Notes: generated by a model from the sequence alone, not told the origin. A stretch of DNA of 64,000 bases from Nostoc sp. KVJ3 (GCF_026127265.1 NZ_WWFG01000002.1:3432453-3496452), one strand, 5' to 3'; positions 1 through 8,163 are shown, numbered from the stretch's first letter. Numbers and translations: made by a program.

Positions 1-1017
1 ACCCCAGGTCAAATTAAATCAAATTTTTATACCTTTTATAATCGCCTAAAAGTTAGCCAACAATCAGGTTTAACTTTCTCTTATTTAGGAGGAATAGTAT
101 TATTAGCTGATGGTACTTTAATTAGTATTAGTCCTGGTTCAATTAATTTACCAGATAATGTTACTAGATATATATATGTTGGTTCTGATGGTACTGTTCA
201 AGCAGCATCAACTTTACCTAATGTTAGTTTTCCTCTAGCTAAAGTAACTACTGCCTCTGGAACTCTTTCTGGAAGCATCATTGATTTAAGAGATAAATTA
301 GTTGACAGATTAAGCCCCTCTGATATTCCTGTCACTCAGTTAATTCCTCCTGGGGCATCAATGGAGTTTTCCGGTTCAACATTACCTTCAGGTTGGTTAT
401 GGGAAGATGGGGCTTATTATACCCCTAGCACATACCCAGCCCTATTTGCTGCAATTGGTTACACTCATGGGCAATCTGGTTCTGATTTTAGAGTACCAGA
501 TTCCAGAGGTAGAGTTACTGTTGGGGCTGGTTCAGGTTCAGGCCTAACTAATCGTACCTTGGGACAAATAGGAGGATTAGAAGGTGTTATTTTAAACCTG
601 GGTCAAACACCTTCACATATTCATGGAGTAAATGACTCAGGACATAATCACTCAATTAATGAATCTGCTCACTCTCATACAGTTAATGACCTAGGACATG
701 CTCATGGTGTGTATGACCCAGGACATACTCATAACTTAAGACCTTATCGTGGATACGCTGAGGGTAATGGTTCTAGAGGTGATGGTGCTGAATTAACTAC
801 TATTCCTGGGGGAAGTAACTTTTATCCTAATACTCAAGCTAATACTACTGGAATTGGTATTTATAGTTCTTTTAGTAACATTAGTCTATCTAGCAATAAA
901 ACTAATATTAGCCTAAATACTGCTACTTCAGGTATTACCATTAATGCTCAAGGTGGTGGAGGTTCACATGAAAATATGCAACCTTGGTTAGCAAAGAATA
1001 AAATTATTAAATATTAA
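1..1017 (+). CDS. Phage tail-collar / short tail-fibre protein, 5' end outside window
   Basis: The reading frame is open from base 1, so the ATG at 361 is internal and the gene starts left of the window; 338 residues are visible. The C-terminal half looks like a phage tail-collar domain (T4 gp12-like, also seen in microcystin-dependent proteins): a PSGW..DG and FRVPDSRGRV core, then GLTNRTLGQIGG, and a closing ENMQPWLAKNKIIKY, close to the family's MPPYLAVNYII ending. Between them five HxH pairs are spaced exactly nine residues apart (bases 616-732); in gp12-type fibres such pairs coordinate metal ions along the trimer axis. It probably forms the receptor-contacting tip of a tail fibre. AT-rich codon use and the absence of HIP1 sites support phage origin. 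It is followed by a strong terminator. Phage assignment is firm; the specific role is inferred. Confidence 0.8.
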   Translation, partial: TPGQIKSNFYTFYNRLKVSQQSGLTFSYLGGIVLLADGTLISISPGSINLPDNVTRYIYVGSDGTVQAASTLPNVSFPLAKVTTASGTLSGSIIDLRDKLVDRLSPSDIPVTQLIPPGASMEFSGSTLPSGWLWEDGAYYTPSTYPALFAAIGYTHGQSGSDFRVPDSRGRVTVGAGSGSGLTNRTLGQIGGLEGVILNLGQTPSHIHGVNDSGHNHSINESAHSHTVNDLGHAHGVYDPGHTHNLRPYRGYAEGNGSRGDGAELTTIPGGSNFYPNTQANTTGIGIYSSFSNISLSSNKTNISLNTATSGITINAQGGGGSHENMQPWLAKNKIIKY

Positions 1018-1023
1018 AAAATT

Positions 1024-1057
1024 AAGGTTCACTTTAAATTAATAAAGTGAACCTTTT
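1024..1057 (+). terminator. Rho-independent terminator after tail-collar gene
   Basis: A perfect 13-bp stem (1024-1036 with 1043-1055), 6-base loop and T-run lie 6 bases after the stop codon. It separates the tail-collar gene from the next tail-fibre gene. Confidence 0.85.
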
Positions 1058-1072
1058 ATTCATAAAATAAAT

Positions 1073-3388
1073 ATGCCAACTCAAAGAATTATTAAATCTA
1101 CATTTATTGGGCTAAATAATGAACCCTTAAGAAATGCTGTTGTTCAAGTAATCCACATGAAGGGTAATACTATTAACAATGTAGAATACCCTCAAGTTAC
1201 TAAAAACTTCATTACTAATAGAGAAGGTAAAATAAACTTTATTCTGTGGTGTAATGAAGAAGGTGAACGCTCATCTTTTTATAGGTTTGTATTACCAGGT
1301 GGAGAAACTTTTGATGCTATTGTACCTGTAGGAACTTCTGACTTAGAACTTTCTGTACTAAGAGAAGGTGGTGGAGATTCTTCTGATCCTCAACATCAAT
1401 CTTTAATAACATATATATTAAGTCAAGCTGGTGTAAGTATAGCAACTAATACTATGGCTGGTAAAGTTAGAACTAATACTAATTCTACTGACCCAGTTGT
1501 TTATCTCAAATCTGAAGTAGATAATCTTATAGCAAGTGTATCAGGGGCTGATTTAACTAACTATTATACTAAACCCCAAGCTGATAGTCTTTTAATTACC
1601 AAAGCTGATAAATCTACTACTTATACTAAAACCCAAACAGATGCCCTTATAGGAGGCGTTACAGTTGACCTTAGTAGTTATTATACTAAGACTCAAACTG
1701 ATGCTTTAGTAACCCCTAAAGCTAACTCTAGTGACGTTACAGCAGCTTTATCATTGAAGGCTAATAGTAGTGATGTAACTACTTCTTTAGCTGCTAAAGC
1801 TAATCAGTCTACTACCTATACAAAAACAGAAGTTGATGGATTAATAAACCCTAAAGCTAACTCCAATGATGTTTACACTAAAACTCAAACTGATACTTTA
1901 ATTTCAGGAGCTATCCCAAGTACAGCTAAAGGTACTGCATTGGGGGTTGCTACTCTTGATAGTGGTGGTAAGATTCCTGATACTCAAATATCTGATGCCA
2001 TCACAAGGGATACTGAACTTACTGTTGGTTTAGCCACCAAAGCTGATTCATCCACAACTTATACTAAAACTCAAACTGATACTCTATTAACTACCAAAGC
2101 TAATCAAAGTACAACATATACTAAAACTGAAGTTGATACTCTGGTTGCTGCTTCTGATACTTTAGTTGAGTTGATTGATGTTGCTATCAGTTCACCTTCA
2201 AATACTCAAGTTTTAGCTTACAATTCATCTACTTCTAAATGGACTAACCAAACCATTTCTACTGGTGAAACCAATACTGCATCAAATGTGGGTGTAGGTG
2301 GAGTTGGAGTATTTAAGCAGAAAACTGGAGCTAATTTAGAATTCAAAAACATTAATGCTGGTTCATCTAAAATATCTATTACAAATGATACTGCTAACTC
2401 TGAAATAGATATAGATGTAAATGAATCTAATTTGACTCTAGGAAATCTCTCAGGTACACTTGCGATTACAAAAGGTGGAACAGGTAGTACTTCTGCTAGT
2501 GCTGCATTGACTGCTCTTGGAGCTGCCTCCACAACATCACTAACTTCTCACACTATTGATACATCTAACCCACACTCAACAACTGCTGCTCAAGTTGGTA
2601 ATACTACTGCACAATGGAATGCTAGTAAAATTCAAGGTGTAGATGTAATTTCTACTGCTCCTACTAATGGTCAAATTTTGACCTACAACAGTACTACTTC
2701 CAAATGGACACCTACTACTTCAAGTGGGGGAGGTTCTAGTACTTTAGCTACTCTTACTGACGCAACTATTACAAGCCCAACTGAATCCCAAATACTTACT
2801 TATAATGCTACAACTAGTAAATGGGAAAATAAAGTAGCTAGTAATTCTCACCCTGGATATAAATCAGGTTTATGTTATTTACATACAGATAAAATTGCAA
2901 CAGCTAATAGTACAGGATTTACTACAGGAACTATTAGATATTCTATATTTTATGTTGCTTACCCAATAGTTATAAGCAATTTTATAATAAATGTTATAAC
3001 TGCGGCAACAGCAGGGACTACTGCTTTTGGTGGTATTTATTCCCATAACTTATCTACAATAGCCCCAGATACATTGCTTGGTAGTAATAGTGTAGCTGTA
3101 GATACTGTGGGGACTAAATCGTTTACTATGTCTTTATCTTTAAAACCAGGAAATTATTGGTTTGCTTCAAGTTTTGGAGCCTCTACTACAATTTCTTCTA
3201 CAGGTAGTACCTCTTCATTTATAGGAAGTAATTATAATTTTGGTGTTAGTAGTGGTTCCTTACCATTAGGTAATAATAGTTATGGTTATTCTAATAGTTA
3301 TACCCATGCAGCTTTACCTAGTACTGCAACAACTACTGCCCTTATCAATCTTTCAATCAGTCCACTTTATTGGTTTACAATCGCTTAA
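1073..3388 (+). CDS. Phage tail fibre protein with YTK-x-Q-x-D repeats
   Basis: A 771-residue fibre-like protein. The N-terminal ~110 residues (MPTQRIIKSTFIGLNNEPL...) look like a small beta domain that could attach to the tail. The centre (about residues 150-400) has at least six copies of a Y-T-K-(T/P)-(Q/E)-x-D-x-L motif alternating with KANSS/KANQS linkers, a pattern typical of trimeric phage fibres. Three later copies of a Q-x-L-x-YN-x-(S/T)TSKW motif (about 380, 535 and 580) resemble receptor-binding protein modules. The C-terminal 170 residues are rich in S, T, G and Y and probably form the tip. The start ATG is 55 bases after the previous stop, with no clear Shine-Dalgarno. It is Thr/Ser/Asn-rich and AT-biased like its neighbours. 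Host receptor unknown. Confidence 0.75.
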   Translation: MPTQRIIKSTFIGLNNEPLRNAVVQVIHMKGNTINNVEYPQVTKNFITNREGKINFILWCNEEGERSSFYRFVLPGGETFDAIVPVGTSDLELSVLREGGGDSSDPQHQSLITYILSQAGVSIATNTMAGKVRTNTNSTDPVVYLKSEVDNLIASVSGADLTNYYTKPQADSLLITKADKSTTYTKTQTDALIGGVTVDLSSYYTKTQTDALVTPKANSSDVTAALSLKANSSDVTTSLAAKANQSTTYTKTEVDGLINPKANSNDVYTKTQTDTLISGAIPSTAKGTALGVATLDSGGKIPDTQISDAITRDTELTVGLATKADSSTTYTKTQTDTLLTTKANQSTTYTKTEVDTLVAASDTLVELIDVAISSPSNTQVLAYNSSTSKWTNQTISTGETNTASNVGVGGVGVFKQKTGANLEFKNINAGSSKISITNDTANSEIDIDVNESNLTLGNLSGTLAITKGGTGSTSASAALTALGAASTTSLTSHTIDTSNPHSTTAAQVGNTTAQWNASKIQGVDVISTAPTNGQILTYNSTTSKWTPTTSSGGGSSTLATLTDATITSPTESQILTYNATTSKWENKVASNSHPGYKSGLCYLHTDKIATANSTGFTTGTIRYSIFYVAYPIVISNFIINVITAATAGTTAFGGIYSHNLSTIAPDTLLGSNSVAVDTVGTKSFTMSLSLKPGNYWFASSFGASTTISSTGSTSSFIGSNYNFGVSSGSLPLGNNSYGYSNSYTHAALPSTATTTALINLSISPLYWFTIA

Positions 3389-3393
3389 ATAAT

Positions 3394-3792
3394 ATGGCTA
3401 TACGTCGCACATCTTTAGACCGTGGTAATGGATTACCTTTAATTTGCTTTGAAGTTGATGAATGGGCAGAAGAAAACAGGGTATATGAAATTGATTGCAG
3501 TTTACCTAGTCCCACTAAAGAAGCTACTCCTGTCCCTGACTGGATAATCTTTGAAGGTTTATATTGGAAAGACAGACATGAAACCTTCTTGTACTACAAC
3601 AATATAGCTTTAGGTTTAGGTTATGGAAATCTTGATGAATACTTAAATGATTACCCTCAATACTTTTTCTTAAACCAAGCCTCAGAAGTTTCAAGATGTC
3701 AATGGGTTAGTGATGAGTTACCAAATATAACAGACCGTCAAGCTTTTGTTGATTGGTATAGAAATCAACAACCAGATATCTGGGAATATTAA
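3394..3792 (+). CDS. Small tail-associated hypothetical protein
   Basis: 132 residues from the ATG at 3394 (MAIRRTSLDRGNG...); an in-frame TTG at 3370 would overlap the fibre gene and is less likely. No family recognised. The protein is acidic and rich in aromatic residues (W, Y, F) and has no membrane segment. It lies 5 bases after the fibre gene and ends before a terminator, so it is probably co-transcribed with it. A fibre-assembly chaperone or minor tail component is plausible from position alone. Confidence 0.6.
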   Translation: MAIRRTSLDRGNGLPLICFEVDEWAEENRVYEIDCSLPSPTKEATPVPDWIIFEGLYWKDRHETFLYYNNIALGLGYGNLDEYLNDYPQYFFLNQASEVSRCQWVSDELPNITDRQAFVDWYRNQQPDIWEY

Positions 3793-3807
3793 TCTAAATT
3801 AACCCAC

Positions 3808-3837
3808 AGCCTCCTTAATTGGGGGCTTACTTTTTTT
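3808..3837 (+). terminator. Rho-independent terminator
   Basis: Stem 3808-3814 with 3821-3827 (one G-T pair), loop TTAATT, then a run of seven T at 3831-3837. It closes the fibre transcription unit. Confidence 0.8.
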
Positions 3838-3864
3838 GTAAATTTATAAAATAATCGTAATGAA

Positions 3865-4242
3865 ATGACTATACAAACAAATAAACCTGAAACTCCTAAG
3901 CAAATTAATTATATTAATCTGAATCCTGATACCCAATCTAAAATAGTTGACCAAGTATTAACTAATGCAAGTGGAATAGGTTTAGGAATTATAATCACTC
4001 TTCTAGGCTTAATAGTAGTAGCCCGATGGTTAGGGTTAAATGCTCTTATTGCAAAATGGATGGAAAAGTTAGAATCTGACTCTCAATCTTTTAGAACCTT
4101 AGCTAATAGTCTACAGAATATGTCTGTAGACTCAAAGGTTCAACACAATAAATATGTAGAAGACCATTCTAAGATTATTGATGAAATTAGGGAAGTTAGA
4201 GAAATTAGTAAAGAGATATTATATAAAGTAGATAAACAATAA
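3865..4242 (+). CDS. One-pass membrane protein with coiled coil, phage paralog 1
   Basis: 125 residues: a polar N-terminus (1-35), one hydrophobic segment (about 37-57, GIGLGIIITLLGLIVVARW) and a long charged helix (about 65-125) with heptad-like spacing ending EILYKVDKQ. From residue 38 it aligns almost residue by residue with the protein at 5179-5445. Size, topology and position after tail fibre genes would suit a holin- or lysis-associated membrane protein, but no family motif proves it. Gene order: terminator, this gene, then the convergent endonuclease gene 6 bases away. Confidence 0.6.
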   Translation: MTIQTNKPETPKQINYINLNPDTQSKIVDQVLTNASGIGLGIIITLLGLIVVARWLGLNALIAKWMEKLESDSQSFRTLANSLQNMSVDSKVQHNKYVEDHSKIIDEIREVREISKEILYKVDKQ

Positions 4243-4248
4243 ATAATA

Positions 4249-4938
4249 TTATAAATACTCTGCCCTCCAACCCTTACATTGCTTTACCTTACCACTAGCA
4301 ACAGAGGATAAGTTACCATTATTTAAATTATACTCTCTACAAAAAGCAGCCATGTTATTAATAATAAATTCCTGCCCATCTGGTGAGTAAATTTTATAAT
4401 TTTTACTGTTAGCTTTTGCTACTTTTTCTTTACTTTCATCTGAATGCTTTTTTCCATAAAAATGATTATTTTCTGCCTTATATTTACCTTCTCTTGATTT
4501 ACTTATTTTTTGTTTAGATTCCTCTGAGTGGTTTTTACCAACCCAATATTTGTTACCTAAGTTAGCTTGCCCACATTTCTTTTTAGATTCTTCAGTATGT
4601 AGTCTACCTAACGTATTACCAGCACTTTTACAAATATTATATTCAGGCTGATAGGTATCTAAATACATCTGTTCAATGTCTAATAAATACCTTTTATCTG
4701 TCCACTCTTCCTTGGGAACTACTTCAAGAATCTTAAACTCAAATCTAAATTCAGTGTACTTATTCCAAGCCTTTTGTAAGTAAGGATTATCGTACCTATT
4801 ACCTCTAAGGTCTGATTTATGCCTGTTCCACCTTTTTCTAAAACTCTCAGCAGTGCTGCCAATATAGCGCTTGCCAGTGTCTCTGTTAATAATGACATAA
4901 ATGCCTGTCTGGTTAAGTTCATCAGTAGTATAGGCCAT
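4249..4938 (-). CDS. GIY-YIG homing endonuclease with NUMOD-type DNA-binding repeats
   Basis: 229 residues. The N-terminal nuclease domain shows GIYVIIN...KRYIGST (residues 12-28), followed by the conserved RW..H and an E in LLDIEQMYLD. The C-terminal half has NUMOD3-like repeats (HTEESKKKCGQANLG, NHSEESKQKISKSREG, KHSDESKEKVAKAN) and a final NUMOD1-like segment (YSPDGQEFIINNMAAFCREY). Such free-standing enzymes in phages cut a specific target and spread their own gene. The start overlaps the stop of the upstream small gene by one base (TAATG), so translation is probably coupled. It lies on the strand opposite the flanking phage genes, as expected of a mobile cassette. Confidence 0.88.
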   Translation of the reverse strand: MAYTTDELNQTGIYVIINRDTGKRYIGSTAESFRKRWNRHKSDLRGNRYDNPYLQKAWNKYTEFRFEFKILEVVPKEEWTDKRYLLDIEQMYLDTYQPEYNICKSAGNTLGRLHTEESKKKCGQANLGNKYWVGKNHSEESKQKISKSREGKYKAENNHFYGKKHSDESKEKVAKANSKNYKIYSPDGQEFIINNMAAFCREYNLNNGNLSSVASGKVKQCKGWRAEYL

Positions 4939-5102
4939 TATAGTGCCACCTGTTGATTAACTAAGGTGGACGCTTCCTTAACGGCAACTCTTCTTAACCA
5001 ATCACATAAGTTTCTTTCACTTTGTTCAGCAGCCTGTACAAATAGTTGGTGCTGTTCTTCTGTCAGTCGGAGGGTAATAACTTTATCTTTGTTAGCTTTC
5101 AT
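4938..5102 (-). CDS. Small ribbon-helix-helix-like DNA-binding protein
   Basis: 54 residues starting MKANKDKVITLRLTEEQHQL. The pattern of a short beta strand (VITLRLT) followed by two helices (EEQHQLFVQAAEQ, NLCDWLRRVAVKEAS) fits the ribbon-helix-helix/Arc-MetJ fold used by small repressors and plasmid relaxation proteins. Its TAA stop overlaps the ATG of the GIY-YIG gene (TAATG), so the two form one transcription unit. A role as an autorepressor limiting endonuclease expression is an inference. Confidence 0.65.
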   Translation of the reverse strand: MKANKDKVITLRLTEEQHQLFVQAAEQSERNLCDWLRRVAVKEASTLVNQQVAL

Positions 5103-5178
5103 TTTGCATTACTTTGAATGTCTCTACTAATGCAAACTGTCCCAACTATTTAAATTAAGTTATTACTTATAGTGAAAA

Positions 5179-5445
5179 GTGGGTTTAGGGATGATTTTGA
5201 CTATCATAGGGCTACTACTATTAGCCAGGTGGATGGGAGTAAATAACCTGATTAGTAAATGGGTAGAGAAGTTAGAAAGCGATAGTGAAAGCTTTAGAGT
5301 ATTAGCTAACTCTGTGCAAAATATGTCTGGTGACACTAAGGCAAACCACAGTACTTATGTCGCTGACCACACTAAAATTATTGAGGAAGTCAGAGAAGTA
5401 AGAGAAATCACTAAAGAAATCTTATACAAAGTTGATAAAGTTTAG
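5179..5445 (+). CDS. One-pass membrane protein, truncated phage paralog 2
   Basis: 88 residues from GTG 5179 (an ATG lies four codons further in). It matches residues 38-125 of the protein at 3865-4242: the same membrane segment (MGLGMILTIIGLLLLARW) and charged helix (KWVEKLESDSESFRVLANS...EILYKVDKV). The ~37-residue N-terminal tail of the paralog is missing; an in-frame stop lies two codons upstream, so the copy begins almost exactly at the membrane segment. Purifying-type differences (conservative swaps, frame kept) suggest it is or was functional. Confidence 0.55.
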   Translation: MGLGMILTIIGLLLLARWMGVNNLISKWVEKLESDSESFRVLANSVQNMSGDTKANHSTYVADHTKIIEEVREVREITKEILYKVDKV

Positions 5446-5452
5446 ATTTGAT

Positions 5453-5743
5453 TTATAAACCTTTTTGGCTTTTACTAAATACCTGACCACGATCAAATGA
5501 AACATCTACTCTAGACCCGTTTGCGTTTTTCCATATCCAAACAGTAGGAACATAAGCTCCCCAAGATTCAGAATTATCATCAGTAGGTTTTTCACCAACA
5601 ACATCAATAACTTCTTGGTAGCTCATACCTTGTTTAATTTTATCAAACTCTTCTTTTGTTACAACATTATTTAGTATTGAACATGAAGAAATAATAGGTA
5701 GAATGCTAAAGAATATTACTGATACTATTTTTATTTTATTCAT
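5453..5743 (-). CDS. Small lipoprotein, DUF3862/BamE-like fold
   Basis: 96 residues from the ATG at 5743 (MNKIKIVSVIFFSILPIISSC). The hydrophobic N-terminus ends in a lipobox-like ISSC, so the mature protein should be lipid-anchored. The core VTKEEFDKIKQGMSYQEVIDVVG followed by a W-rich strand region (VWIWKNANGSRVDVSFDRGQV) matches the pattern of DUF3862/SmpA-like proteins. An upstream in-frame start would add 12 polar residues before the signal peptide and is less likely. It may be phage morons cargo or the first host gene; context does not decide. Confidence 0.6.
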   Translation of the reverse strand: MNKIKIVSVIFFSILPIISSCSILNNVVTKEEFDKIKQGMSYQEVIDVVGEKPTDDNSESWGAYVPTVWIWKNANGSRVDVSFDRGQVFSKSQKGL

Positions 5744-6193
5744 ATCTACTACTTTATCAATCCAAGGGTTATTTATCACTTACAAGATGTATCAAGCTTA
5801 CTCAGTGAAGATCATAGTGTCAATGATTACTAAGAATAAGATAGAGAAACCTTAGCTTATCACTGAGGCATGAAATACTAGTGAAAGAAATTCAATAGCT
5901 CATAACTTAAGCGTTCTTAATTATTAAGAATAGTTCATTTTTGCAAGTTAAATTTTCTACCACATGGCAGCTTAAATTTACCTAGATTCCCGCACACAAT
6001 ACTCCAAAGAGCCAGAATAAGGATTCTAAGTTAATTTACTTAACTTTACTTTCCGCACTAATCCTAACTAAGAGGCAGAATTGGAAAGTCAGTCAAGGGT
6101 TATGTATTGGTTCCAATATGTAACAACCATAACCAGTAAATATTCAAGCGTCAATATTTACTTCAGCAATTTACGTTTTTTAATATAGTTGTC
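5744..6193. other. AT-rich intergenic stretch, no gene seen
   Basis: About 450 bases without a convincing reading frame, HIP1 site or known repeat. It holds one small near-perfect palindrome at 5914-5930 (TTCTTAAT / ATTAAGAA). The boundary between phage-like and host-like DNA may lie here. Confidence 0.5.
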
Positions 6194-6222
6194 TTGACTT
6201 AACTTGCATAAACTTGCATAAT
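6194..6222 (+). promoter_or_regulatory. Sigma-70-type promoter for tRNA-Ala
   Basis: TTGACT (6194-6199), a 17-base spacer, and CATAAT (6217-6222) lie 66 bases before the tRNA. The spacer contains a 10-base tandem direct repeat (AACTTGCATA twice, 6201-6220). Partial inverted repeats CTTAACT / AGTTAAG surround the -10 region. Confidence 0.6.
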
Positions 6223-6287
6223 AGTTAAGCTAATACAATTTATAGAACTAATTAGAAAGCTTAAACAGCTTACCTAATAAGACTTCC

Positions 6288-6360
6288 GGGGTTATAGCGC
6301 AGTTGGTAGCGCACCTCAATGGCATTGAGGGGGTCAGCGGTTCGAATCCGCTTAGCTCCA
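6288..6360 (+). tRNA. tRNA-Ala, anticodon GGC
   Basis: 73 bases fold into a full cloverleaf: acceptor stem 6288-6294 with 6353-6359, anticodon stem CCTCA/TGAGG with loop ATGGCAT (anticodon GGC), T arm AGCGG-TTCGAAT-CCGCT and discriminator A at 6360. CCA is not encoded beyond the discriminator. It reads GCC alanine codons. A promoter lies upstream and a strong terminator downstream, so it is a single-gene unit. Confidence 0.95.
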
Positions 6361-6398
6361 TTATTCAGAATGTAAAGTTCTCCATTAATGGATGAGAC

Positions 6399-6446
6399 TG
6401 GAAGCATAACTTTTCCGTGACGGAAAGCTTATGCTTCCAATTTTTT
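6399..6446 (+). terminator. Strong terminator after tRNA-Ala
   Basis: An 11-bp perfect stem (6399-6409 with 6429-6439), continued after one mismatch by a 7-bp inner stem and a 3-base loop, then six T at 6441-6446. Confidence 0.85.
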
Positions 6447-6531
6447 AGACTTGACAAAAACACCACAAAATACTAAGCATTTCGATATTCGATGCTGCTG
6501 ATTAAATAAATCTAAAAAGGAAGAGAAATTG

Positions 6532-8163
6532 CTACCAAATGAGGAAATCGCGCCATTTTTCTAATGTCTTCGCTTTAACTCCTGGAACTCTTTCTAAGTC
6601 TTGTAAAGATGTAAATTGTTGCTGTTGACGGCTAAGAATTATCCGTTGTGCTAACTTCTTACCCACACCAGGAAGAGTTTCTAATTCTTCCATAGTTGCA
6701 GTATTAATATTGATTTGTTTAATTGCTTGTATTTCACTTGATGAAGAAGTTTTTATCTGGGGACACTTTGTTTGTTCTAATTTGATTTTTTCTTGAATTG
6801 CTGGTGGTAAGCCTGGTTTAACTTTGGTATAAAGACGAGAAAATTCTCGCAGATAATGGGCAGCGACTATAGGACTTTTAATTACTACAAGCGTCTCATC
6901 ATTTCCATTGTTGGCGGCATCTGACCAATTATGAGAACCTGTAATTACTGTTTGATTATCAATAACACCAAATTTATGGTGCAGTAAATCGCCTTTGGGT
7001 AATACAGCTACACCTACGGTAGTAATTGGATTTTTCCAAGGATGATTATCAACTTCATATTTACATTTGTTACTGAGAGCAACCCCCATCATATCTAATG
7101 CTTCACTGTAAGGACGATAGGCAAATTGTGGTTCAATTAAAGCGCGAATTTGCACACTTTGTTGATGGCGATTTTCTAATATATCGGCAAGACGTTGATC
7201 GGAAAGGACAAATAACGCCATATCAACTGATTTAGTTGCTGAATCTAGAGTTTTACCAATTAAACCATTACTACTATTACTCCAAGGTTCAGTTGAAGAA
7301 GTAGGCGAAAATTGGACAGTAATTGTGGTTTGATTTAATGTAATTTGTTTAGGCGAACGCATCGGTTTTTGCAAACCAAATCGACTATCAGGTTTACCTC
7401 CTGGCCCGTCACCCCACATAATGTTAAACTCTTCTGTGAATAAAGATGCTAATTCCGGGCTGTCAATCTGCAATAAGTTATTGGCATTGCCTAAACTGCT
7501 AGAATTTGTGAAATCTCCATAAGTATCACTTAAAGTAAAATTGGCGGAAGTCACAATTACAATGCGATTATCCACAATCACAAATTTGTGATGCATCAAG
7601 CTGCTACCTGCTGAACCATCTGCTCGATCGTCTATCCAGGGAATTTTAGCATTCTGCAAAATTATCAAAGCATCTCTTTGATTGATTTCTGCTAGACTGA
7701 GTTGATTATCTTGGTTAATATCGATAAACTGACGAAACTCTTTATAGCGTTCTTGTTCCCTTTTATCTAACTTACCGACTTCCACAGATGTTAAACTACT
7801 CCAAGGTCGGCTATAGGTATTTTCTAAAATAATCCTGACTTTGACCCCAGCTTTTTGTCTATCAACCAGTGCTTGGGCTACTTTGGGTAAACGTAATTCT
7901 TGCACTGCCACATCTACTGTAGATTTAGCGTGTGTAATAGCATTAACAATCTGTTTTTCTAAATCATCCCCAAGGCGAGTTTGCTGACGGTAAGGTTCTT
8001 TGTATTCTGAAGACTCAGAATGGTTAAAGTAAACTTGAACTAAGGGATCTTGTGGTAAAGGTGCTGGACGTTGATTATGAGACTGGACTCGTTGACAACC
8101 AATAAGAGAGAAGATCGGTAAAAAGATATATAAAAAATATCTTTGTCTAGATATAAGTTGCAC
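6532..8163 (-). CDS. Phospholipase-D-fold lipoprotein with EF-hand loop and helix-hairpin-helix tail
   Basis: 543 residues from GTG. A signal peptide ends in a lipobox-like SLIGC (Cys23), so the protein is probably exported and lipid-anchored. Two HxKxxxxD motifs (H191-K193-D198 and H395-K397-D402) mark a bilobed PLD-superfamily enzyme (phosphodiesterase or nuclease). Residues 148-159 (DINQDNQLSLAE) form a canonical 12-residue EF-hand loop inserted between the first PLD core strands and HKD1. Residues 483-543 are a ComEA-like double helix-hairpin-helix (ININTATMEELETLPGVGKK), a DNA-binding module. The combination suggests a Ca2+-responsive extracellular nuclease or a DNA-uptake helper; that function is inferred. 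Single gene, convergent with the tRNA unit. Confidence 0.85.
   Translation of the reverse strand: MQLISRQRYFLYIFLPIFSLIGCQRVQSHNQRPAPLPQDPLVQVYFNHSESSEYKEPYRQQTRLGDDLEKQIVNAITHAKSTVDVAVQELRLPKVAQALVDRQKAGVKVRIILENTYSRPWSSLTSVEVGKLDKREQERYKEFRQFIDINQDNQLSLAEINQRDALIILQNAKIPWIDDRADGSAGSSLMHHKFVIVDNRIVIVTSANFTLSDTYGDFTNSSSLGNANNLLQIDSPELASLFTEEFNIMWGDGPGGKPDSRFGLQKPMRSPKQITLNQTTITVQFSPTSSTEPWSNSSNGLIGKTLDSATKSVDMALFVLSDQRLADILENRHQQSVQIRALIEPQFAYRPYSEALDMMGVALSNKCKYEVDNHPWKNPITTVGVAVLPKGDLLHHKFGVIDNQTVITGSHNWSDAANNGNDETLVVIKSPIVAAHYLREFSRLYTKVKPGLPPAIQEKIKLEQTKCPQIKTSSSSEIQAIKQININTATMEELETLPGVGKKLAQRIILSRQQQQFTSLQDLERVPGVKAKTLEKWRDFLIW

Noticed and set aside
361..1017. ATG at 361 as start of the tail-collar gene
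   Set aside because: The frame is open to base 1 with typical coding content, so the ATG is internal.
2218..2532. 104-residue minus-strand frame inside the tail fibre gene
   Set aside because: Shadow of the repeat-rich plus-strand gene; no independent start signal or family features.
6288..6360. tRNA-Ala as attachment site of the phage block
   Set aside because: Phage integrases usually use the 3' half of a tRNA and leave the phage on its 3' side; here the phage-like genes lie on the 5' side and no duplicated tRNA end is in the window.
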